Shown in pieces: positions 56,459-64,000 of a DNA stretch of 64,000 nucleotides (its first letter is position 1; each line of letters starts with the position of its first letter). This stretch comes from Glandiceps talaboti (taxonomy: Eukaryota > Hemichordata > Enteropneusta > Spengelidae), in assembly GCF_964340395.1 (NCBI RefSeq), contig NC_135553.1:28813449-28877448 (forward strand), in the 5' to 3' direction. A program made the position numbers and the translations under genes. Under the pieces are notes generated by a model. It was not told the origin of the DNA, searched no databases, and saw only the letters and a list, made by a program, of their open reading frames with translations.

Positions 56459-57902
56459 GGGGCGTCATCGAAATCAAAAGCATCGTAATTACGCGTCGCT
56501 ACGAGTAAAGACTAGTAACTACTAGTAGCTACGATGTACTACGAGAAACGGGAGATAATGAGGTGTTCAGGTTCATGAATAACTGACAATAGATAATAAG
56601 TTTACATTTCTTTGTTTCCCTTAACGATGTCGTCTTTACGCGTAGATACACGTAATTTTTTATCGCCAACACACAATAGATAGTGATTCTCACCTTCCAT
56701 GTTTCCAATGATGACATCGTCTTCTATCGTAGTTGATCGTAGTTTGTCATAATTTTCGATCGTCAAAGAAAACCACGTACTCAGCCAGTAATGTGCTGAT
56801 GAAACTAGTACTGCACATGTTTTTATGAGTGCAAGTTCATGGGCGATATTCATTAAAAAAAACAATAAGATATGCACGAAATCAAAGTTTCAATATTCAG
56901 TACAAACTAACAGTACAACTTACAAGCTCACGCTTGGCGGCCATGGTAGGGCCAAGAAATGCTGTTGAATTTCCGGGTTGCGGAAGTGCAGTTTTGACTT
57001 TTATATCATCGAATAACGGGATTTGTTTTATATATTCTAAAACAACAACTAATTTTTTATGTTTCTCAGTACAGTAACATTCCTAAATGATGGGGTTGAG
57101 TTGAGAAATCGCAATGTTCGGCAACACGTGGCGTGATGCATGATGTCGGTAGATATATAAACATAGAGACGCAAGTGATGAACGTATTCAGTTATTCGTA
57201 GCCCGAAATTTCGTTATATAAATGACGTTTTTCCTCAAAATTTTGAAGAAACAAAACGTTTTTAGGTGACTTCTAAATCAATCAAATCAAACGATATATT
57301 AATGCGAGACAAGCTTTAATTTTTAATTTGTTTTTGTGGACAATGTTCGATTTCGACTGACGAATCCTGCGACTAGAATCTAACACGATCAATGCACCGT
57401 TCAGCAGCCACACGAAAATGGTCGACATGTTTGTTGACCAGCCGAGAAGTGCATAAGGAACTTGTGAGGCAGTCCGAATAAATAGATGTAAAATCCGACG
57501 TTTCGAATAAAAATTCTTCTTCAAGGTATTTTTAGGCAAGACATATTAGGTAAACATCTGAATATATCTGAAACACTTAGTTGACTTACTAGCCGACTGT
57601 ACGAATGCCATAGAACTTAGAAGGCATCGAAAAAGTAAGCGTGAAACTGATTTGCGCACAGGAAAGAAAATCTTTTTGTTTCGTTATTTTTTTCACGATG
57701 AAGACTACGCGTAAATGGTCGTAGTTTGGGCTCATGAATAACGGACAATAGGTGTTTACTTTTTATTGTCTACAACCTAAAGTACATGAATATGCGTTGA
57801 GACTTATGAATATTCACCGTAGTACATCGTAACTACTAGTAGTTACTAGTCTTTACTCGTAGCGACGCGTAATTACGATGCTTTTGATTTCGATGTCGTC
57901 CC
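56459..57902. mobile_element. 1.44-kb Harbinger-like non-autonomous element in the A1 repeat
   Basis: Terminal inverted repeats of about 88 bp (ggggcgtcatcgaaatcaaa on the left; gggacgacatcgaaatcaaa when the right end is inverted). It is flanked by the 3-bp duplication TAA (56456-56458 and 57903-57905). The A2 copy has ctgtataaac uninterrupted at the same place. A TAA or TTA duplication with G-rich ends is typical of PIF/Harbinger. No transposase is encoded. Confidence 0.9.
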
Positions 57903-57928
57903 TAAACTAAAATTAAATAAATTTTTAA

Positions 57929-59523
57929 TTAACATTGTAAACTTGTAGATATCAAACCTACTCACTTGTGTTATTAACATTGTAAACTTGTACATATCAA
58001 ACCTACTCACTTGTGTTGCTAACATTGTAAACTTGTTGATATCAAACCTACTCACTTGTGTTGCTAACATTGTAAACTTGTTGATATCAAACCTACTTAC
58101 TTGTGTTGCTAACATTGTAAACTTGTAGATATCAAACCTACTCACTTGTGTTGCTAACACTGTAAACTTGTAGATCAAACCTACTCACTTGTGTTACTAA
58201 CATTGTAAACTTAAGCTTGTAAATATCAAACCTACTCACTTGAGTTACTAACATTGTAAACTTGTAGATATCAAACCTACTCACTTGTGTTGCTAACATT
58301 GTAAACTTGTTGATATCAAACCTACTTACTTGTGTTACTAACAATAACATTGTAAACTTGTAGATATCAAACCTACTCACTTGTGTTACTAACATTGTAA
58401 ACTTGTTGATATCAAACCTACTCACTTGTGTTGCTAACATTGTAAACTTGTAGATATCAAACCTACTCACTTGTGTTACTAACATTGTAAACTTGTAGAT
58501 ATCAAACCTACTTACTTGTGTTACTAACATTGTAAACTTGTAGATATCAAACCTACTCACTTGTGTTGCTAACATTGTAAACTTGTAGATATCAAACTTA
58601 CTCACTTGTGTTACTAACATTGTAAACTTGTAGATATCAAACCTACTCACTTGTGTTGCTAACATTGTAAACTTGTAGGTATCATACCTACTCACTTGTG
58701 TTACTAACATTGTAAACTTGTAGGTATCAAACCTACTCACTTGTGTTGCTAACATTGTAAACTTGTTGATATCAAACCTACTTACTTGTGTTACTAACAT
58801 TGTAAACTTGTAGATATCAAACCTACTTACTTGTGTTACTAACATTGTAAACTTGTAGATATCAAACCTACTCACTTGTGTTGCTAACATTGTAAACTTG
58901 TAGATATCAAACCTACTCACTTGTGTTGCTAACATTGTAAACTTGTAGATCAAACCTACTCACTTGTGTTGCTAACATTGTAAACTTGTAGATATCAAAC
59001 TTACTCACTTGTGTTACTAACATTGTAAACTTGTAGATATCAAACCTACTCACTTGTGTTGCTAACATTGTAAACTTGTAGATATCAAACCTACTCACTT
59101 GTGTTGCTAACATTGTAAACTTGTAGATCAAACCTACTCACTTGTGTTACTAACATTGTAAACTTAAGCTTGTAAATATCAAACCTACTTACTTGTGTTA
59201 CTAACATTGTAAACTTGTAAATATCAAACTTACTCACTTGTGTTACTAACAATAACATTGTAAACTTGTAGATATCAAACTTACGTACTTGTGTTACTAA
59301 CATTGTAAACTTGTAGATATCAAACCTACTCACTTGTGTTACTAACATTGTAAACTTGTAGATATCAAACTTACTTACTTGAATTGTGTTGCTAACATTG
59401 TAAACTTGTAAATATTAAACCTACTCACTTGTGTTGCTAACATTGTAAACTTGTAGATATCAAACTTACTTACTTGAATTGTGTTGCTAACATTGTAAAC
59501 TTGTAAATATTAAACCTACTCAC
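57929..59523 (-). repeat. 45-bp minisatellite of the GMPPA exon end and donor, proximal part
   Basis: About 35 units directly joined to the parent exon. Nearly every unit keeps caa/GTGAGTAGG or GTAAGTAGG, so the intron begins with an array of its own splice donors. Variants include 42-bp and 51-bp units (near 58160, 58205 and 58338) and ttcaa insertions near 59375 and 59475. Confidence 0.93.
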
Positions 59524-59716
59524 TTGTGTTGCTAACATTGTAAACTTGACATTGGCTGGAACAGAGTTATGGAATTCCAACATCTCCTCTAGAGGAAAGT
59601 CACAACAAACATCAACATTGAAGACAAAGAAACTCTTTGGGTTACCACTTAGAATCTGATCTCGGAAATGATAAAGACCCCCAGCAGTTCCTAAGGAGGT
59701 GTATTCTTGAAGATAC
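59524..59716 (-). CDS. GMPPA: GMPPA exon (nucleotidyltransferase-like domain)
   Basis: First visible exon of the mannose-1-phosphate guanylyltransferase alpha homologue, which in animals is a regulatory partner of the GMPPB enzyme in cytosolic GDP-mannose synthesis. The 193-bp exon runs from acceptor ttctctgtag to donor GTGAGT. It encodes [20 protein letters not shown], then [20 protein letters not shown], then [10 protein letters not shown] and [24 protein letters not shown] and [13 protein letters not shown] are family hallmarks; N-D-V replaces the canonical metal-binding N-A/G-D context, as in other alpha subunits. The first base completes a split codon. Upstream exons (about 88 residues) were not found to 64000. 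The exon end seeds the 45-bp array. Confidence 0.95.
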
Positions 59717-59740
59717 CTACAGAGAAAAACACAGAAATGT

Positions 59741-59990
59741 GAACTCCCTGGGGAGCATACAAGTACAATCCATTGCAGCCTGCATAAGCACATAGGATTA
59801 AAGCATTCACATTACAATCTCTATCCTACCAGGTCCCTAATTATACAGATGGGTGGACTAAGGTACAGTCGTGGTTCAAATCTTGCCTAGGGATTTTAGC
59901 CACTCAGAAACAAATGGCAGCAATGGGGCTCGAACCTGCAACCTGCAGATTCCAACACAAACCATACGTCCATCATGACTCCACAGATAC
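59741..59990 (-). mobile_element. tRNA-derived SINE, truncated, minus strand
   Basis: Second copy of the 14303-14668 family. It has the inverted B box (ggctcgaacctgcaacctgc at about 59928), ccactcagaaacaaatgg, gtcctcctaccaggtccct-like body and ggggagcatacaagtacaat. Its head runs to catcatgactccac at about 59983. The 3' end is truncated about 25 bp before the GMPPA exon acceptor. Confidence 0.85.
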
Positions 59991-60650
59991 CTTGAGAGCT
60001 AGCGAAATTTTGTAGAAAGTTTGACTTGTTCCACATTATGTAGGTATCTTGAGAGCTAGATAAATTTTGAGAAAAGTTTGATTTGCAGCACATAATTTAT
60101 TGTTTTAATTAATTTATTTATTAATATTAAAACCTTCACAAGCAGAGAAACCAAAAATGAAAAAAAAACATGATACATTACAATCATACATTACAATTAC
60201 AACATTAAAATGGCATCAACAACATGCTAAAAATTTGACAACTCTGTGGAATCCTTCGCATATATAAAAGCTGTTGGACACTGTCTGGCAGCCCATCTGA
60301 CATATGCGATGTTTTCATATTTCTTAAGACAGATTTAGAATATTGCATGTCAAACATATAGCGAAGAAATGAAACATTATTTTTGTGTGTATGTACACGT
60401 ATCTTGAGAGCTAGATAAATTATGTAGAAAGTTTGACTTATTCCATGTGCACATAATGTAGGTACCTTGAGAGCTAGAGAAATTATAAAGTTTGACTTAT
60501 TCTATGTGCACATAATGTAGGTACCTTGAGAGCTAGATAAATTATGTAGAAAGTTTGACTTATTCCATGTGCACATAATGTAGGTACCTTGAGAGCTAGA
60601 GAAATTATAAAGTTTGACTTGTTCCGTGTAATGTAGGTATCTTGCAAGAT
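59991..60650. repeat. Diverged ~63-bp tandem units around a retroelement-like insert
   Basis: Units contain gtaggtaccttgagagctag, ataaattatgtagaaagttt and gacttattccatgtgcacat. Two lie at 59985-60090 and four to five at 60395-60640. The interval 60100-60390 is different sequence with an A-rich start on the plus strand and may be a LINE 3' fragment. No gene. Confidence 0.7.
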
Positions 60651-60928
60651 CCTTATAGATATACAACTAATTCAAATCATGTAGTTTGGTGTCAGATATA
60701 CAGTATTTGGTTGGTATGACTCCATTCTTAGTCAGAGATACAAGTGGTCTCAAACTTATTTAAAACAATGCAGTTGAATAAACAAGTCTCCGTGGAAGGC
60801 ATAACCCCCCCAAAAAAAATATTTCTTGTAGTGACTACAACAACAACTTGTTTAGTTTGTACATTATGTTGCAGGCTTTCAGTTCAACAAGTCATTGAGA
60901 ATGACATAGTCCTCGCTATGATTGGGTT
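60651..60928. other. No gene; ends in a dispersed fragment
   Basis: 60893-60928 (caagtcattgagaatgacat, ctatgattgggttt) repeats the fragments at 33656 and 38028. The decayed Ngaro-like copy starts directly after it. Confidence 0.5.
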
Positions 60929-62772
60929 TGCTGTCATTAATGTTCAATACTCTCTGCATCCCAACGGCACCACACAAAACAGTAGGCCCTTGTACATGCC
61001 TTGAATACCTGGGAATTATACTAGAATCTGACAAAATGGAAGCCAGACTGCTGAAAGAAAAAGTGAATCGAATCTGCGAAATTTTCAGATCATTTCTCAA
61101 AAGAAAATCATGCACAAAACGAGAACTGCTGAGCTTGTTAGGCCACCTAAATTTCGCCAGTCGCATCATACGCCCAGGACGGACTTTCGTGTCATATCTT
61201 ATTTCCCTATCTACTACAGTTAAAGAACTTCATCATCAGGAGTGCAGACTTGATATACATAAGTGGTTGAAATTCCTTTCACAGTGGAACTGCATCTCCT
61301 TTTTCTTAGACGACAACCATTCACATGCAGAGGATATGCATCTCTACACGGATGCGACTGATAAAGCCTTTGGGGGTTACTACGGCAATAAGTGGTTCCA
61401 AGGTAGTTTTCCCGACAACCTTATTTCAGATGGCGACAAGTTATCAATGGCTTTTCGGGAACTCTATCCCATCATGATGGCAATTGTTCTATGGGGTCAC
61501 ACATGGACAAGCCGACGGATTTTATTCTATTGCAACAAAATGAGTGCTGTCGAAATAATCAGCAAAGGATGATCCAAAGTGAAGATAATAATGAAACTTA
61601 TGCGCAAATTAACCTGGTGCACAGCACTCCATGGCTTTACAGTACAAGCACAGCATATCCCCGGCGTACGTAATGACATTGCTGATGCATTATCTCGTTT
61701 TCAGATACAGAAGTTCCACAGATTGCTGCCTACAGCAGACATGCTACCCCACCAAATCCTGCCACCAGAGGACCTATTCAAGATATAGACCTGCAGGTAA
61801 ACAAATTGTGGATGTATGCTATTAGCAGCCAGACGGCCAAAGCATATCAGACTGCATTTTGACATGATTAATCCAATTCAGCGCTATGTGTGGTGTCATC
61901 ACTCGACCAGGCACACTTCTACCCCTATCTGAGACTATACTTATACGTTTTGTTACATTCTGTCATCAATATCTCAACTTGAAATACAATACTATTAAGC
62001 TGTACCTAGCAGGGATACGTTTCCATTACTTACGGGAAAGGACATACTAACCCCTTTGCCAATTCAGAGAGGTTGGAGTACATATTGAAGGGGGTAAAAC
62101 GAAGTCAAGCAATTACAGGAACAAACACTGAAAAACGTTTTCCAATCACATACAATATCTTATGTAGTATCACTTCTGCACTACAGAACAAGGTCTTCTC
62201 ATTCAACGTTGATCTGCTTCTGCTATGTGCATGTCAGATGGCCTTCTTCGGTTTCCTACGCTGTGGAGAATTTACAGTCAGGAACACAGTAGATACATCA
62301 TCTGTAATATGACTGTGCAACATTGTGTGGTCGCAGGATAATTCCCATTATACAGTCATATTGCGGAGGTCAAAAACTGACCCATTTGGCAATGGGACAC
62401 CGATCCATATTTTCAAAATTCCAGCGCTAAACACACTGAGCTATATGAAACAGTTACTACTTCTTCGCCGCCGTCAAGGTACAACAAACTTATCACCTCT
62501 ATTTTTTTATCAAGATAAGGGAATTCTCACTCGAGGACAATTCATTGGCTACTTACGCCACATACTAAGTACAATCGGACTGGACGTGTCCAAATTCTAT
62601 GGACACTCATTTCGTATTGGAGCAGCTACATCAGCTGTTCGGAATCGAAGATCACATGATACAGAATCTTGGCAGGTGGTCATCGAACTGCTATACTAGA
62701 TATATACGGATTGCTAAGAAAGACATTCAGCAAGCACAAGTCATACACATAGTGTATTCTCTATTGCATCGA
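60929..62772 (+). pseudogene. Decayed Ngaro-type copy: RT end, RNase H, recombinase
   Basis: Plus-strand relative of the element at 50454-57928, covering the last part of RT (SLMFNTLCIPTAPHKTVGPC), RNase H and the recombinase. An in-frame TGA at about 61570, stops near 61860, frameshifts near 62040 and 62630, and small deletions inactivate it. In RNase H the conserved FHCDNMSAVD reads FYCNKMSAVE. The copy lacks Gag, most of RT and both terminal repeat sets. Similarity to the intact copy is high, so both come from one subfamily. Confidence 0.92.
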
Positions 62773-62784
62773 ATGCCAGTCATA

Positions 62785-62965
62785 ACGGCCCGTGACCATA
62801 ACGGCCCGTGACCATAACGCCCTTTTACCAAAATGGCCTGTGGTCAAAACGGACCGTTTTGGAACACCCGGTGGTCAAAACGGCCCGTTTTCGGAACACC
62901 CCTAGTCAAAACCTGTATCATCCTGTAGTCAAAACGGCCCGTTTTGTGAACATCCCGTACTCAAA
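62785..62965. repeat. Short tandem repeat of ggcccgttttg units
   Basis: About six degenerate units (taacggcccgtgaccataac; gtcaaaacggcccgttttc) containing the near-palindromic aaaacggcccgtttt. It starts right after the decayed Ngaro-like sequence. Confidence 0.75.
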
Positions 62966-63756
62966 ATCAGTCTGAAGCTGGTGTTCATTAGGGCATGAAA
63001 GGGGTTTATACTTCTCATTGTTTTCAATTTAGTTTGAAAAGTTTAAAGCTTGTGGTAGGCACGTAATTTATTCACGTAATTCTCTTGGGACTGTCGCAAA
63101 AGTAGTCGGTCTACTACAGAGGTCTACTTGGCAACAAGTTAGCATTTGTATAATATTCATACCAATGATAAGGCAGTATGATACCTAAGCTAATAAATGA
63201 TTGACAAGGTATACTTTTAATCACAATTCATGTAACTCCCATGGGACAACAGCTGGCAGGTTCCCTCACAATAAATTTGAAGTTGTGCAGGCTACATACG
63301 AATGATAATACGCCAGATTAAAGTACCTTATACTGATTGCCCCCCCCCCCCCCTCCCTTGCATAAAATTTTTGGGGATTTAGTTCAAAATAGGGGGGGGG
63401 GGACAACTGAATAATTTCATTTTTTTAATCTATATTATTTTGGAGGATTTAGAAAATGACTGACTTAGCATGCATTGGTATATTTTGTAGTACATGTACA
63501 TACAACGATGTGTAACTGTAAACATATTCCACGTGGGTGGACTCACATCAACATACGTAGCTTCAATTCTTCCATATGACGGTATACGGTATGTCGTAAT
63601 TCAATCTGCTATTTACATCACAGAAACATCAGTATTCTTTCTAGGAATGTAACATTGCTAAAAATGTATATTTCCCTTCATAAGATGACTGTATACAGCG
63701 TCTTTCACCGTGACTCGATAATACATACACCCATACAAACACACCATCTACAATGT
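62966..63756. other. No gene seen
   Basis: AT-rich. A run of 13-14 C near 63341-63357 and a G run at 63391-63401 lie 35-50 bp apart and could pair. Confidence 0.5.
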
Positions 63757-64000
63757 TTAATAAAACTTTATTAATTTGGAGATTGCGTACATCGTAATGC
63801 GTTCGTATAGCAGTATGGTTTCAATCAATTGCATACCAGTGTGGCTTATTATGTTGTCGGATAGCATGCTCCAACAGTTAGCTCCAGACTGAGAGACACT
63901 GAACGATCGTAAGTTATGTGCTTGCCATTTTGACAACGGTAGTTCAAGGGAAAGGGGGAGACCATCTACAACAGCTAGCTCTGGACTGAGAGACAATGAC
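63757..64000 (-). pseudogene. LINE C-terminal fragment E (runs off the window)
   Basis: The minus-strand frame contains LPLSKWQAHNLRSFSVSQSG and NCWSMLSDNI, resembling the LINE C-terminal pattern R-RSFS--G---W--L. The tail near 63757 reads aataaagttttattaaac on the minus strand. The call is weak because only about 80 codons are visible. Confidence 0.45.

Larger units (their letters stand above)
50454..57928 (-). mobile_element. Ngaro-type tyrosine-recombinase retrotransposon, nearly intact
   Basis: Minus-strand element with split direct repeats: A1 (from 57928), coding region, B1 (52305-51632), A2 (51631-51340), B2 (51127-50454). The two B repeats are both 674 bp. Both A repeats start with the same 28 nt and share a second block (gactcggtaggcagagac). 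The ends abut the 45-bp minisatellite so exactly that joining the flanks (gtgtta + ttaacattg) recreates a repeat unit seen at 57967. There is no target-site duplication, as expected for tyrosine-recombinase integration. No methyltransferase domain is present, which fits Ngaro better than DIRS or PAT. Confidence 0.92.

Noticed and set aside
49846-59523. CRISPR-like appearance of the regular arrays
   Set aside because: Units are contiguous with no unique spacers, they match an adjacent exon-intron boundary, and the context is a eukaryotic intron.
59985-60650. A fifth splice-junction-derived array (tgtaggtatctt resembles the acceptor of the 59716 exon start)
   Set aside because: The match is only about 12 nt and is in the opposite orientation to the gene. 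The unit also fails to give an open frame in the phase required for the missing upstream exon.

Overview
The window is eukaryotic, almost certainly from an invertebrate animal and probably a marine one. The signs are a spliced host gene with GT-AG introns, about 37% GC by eye, many families of dispersed and tandem repeats, tRNA-derived SINEs, several LINEs, and a tyrosine-recombinase retrotransposon. I cannot name the species from the sequence. There are no prokaryotic features.

The only host gene I can support is on the minus strand: the mannose-1-phosphate guanylyltransferase alpha (GMPPA) homologue. Seven internal exons lie at 59716-59524, 40527-40468, 40006-39876, 33427-33293, 32212-32068, 11327-11235 and 10438-10267. 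All splice phases agree, and they give 929 nt of continuous coding sequence. Exons for about the first 88 and the last 30 residues were not found and probably lie outside the window. The gene spans more than 49 kb here because two introns (19.0 and 20.7 kb) are filled with repeats.

The most striking observation is that four of the fourteen visible splice junctions have themselves been tandemly amplified. A 37-bp minisatellite (30335-31686, about 37 units) is the last 24 nt of the 32068-32212 exon plus its 5' splice site. A 45-bp minisatellite (49846-50453 and 57929-59523, about 50 units) is the end of the 59524-59716 exon plus its GTGAGT donor. A 36-bp triplication (39994-40101) carries a 3' splice site and exon start. 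A decayed 39-bp duplication (40393-40470) carries another donor. The introns therefore hold dozens of copies of their own splice sites in sense orientation.

Region by region: 0-6.3 kb has two nested LINEs on opposite strands. 6.7-8.4 kb is a TA-flanked inverted-repeat element, with a second copy at 45.7-48.1 kb that contains a 500-bp hAT-like insertion; the first copy serves as the empty site. 8.5-16.6 kb is repeats around the two 3'-most visible exons. 17-20 kb has a long palindrome and a broken hAT transposase gene containing a SINE. 21.5-30.2 kb has a repeat starting with a histone-type 3' stem-loop, a TTAA-flanked element and minisatellites derived from a SINE head. 30.3-40.5 kb holds the splice-site arrays, four exons and a 5'-truncated CR1/L2-like LINE. 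50.45-57.93 kb is a nearly intact Ngaro-type retrotransposon (SAP/CCCH Gag, RT, RNase H, tyrosine recombinase, split direct repeats) inserted without target duplication into the 45-bp array; it carries a Harbinger-like 1.44-kb element in its 5' repeat. A decayed, inverted relative lies at 60.9-62.8 kb.
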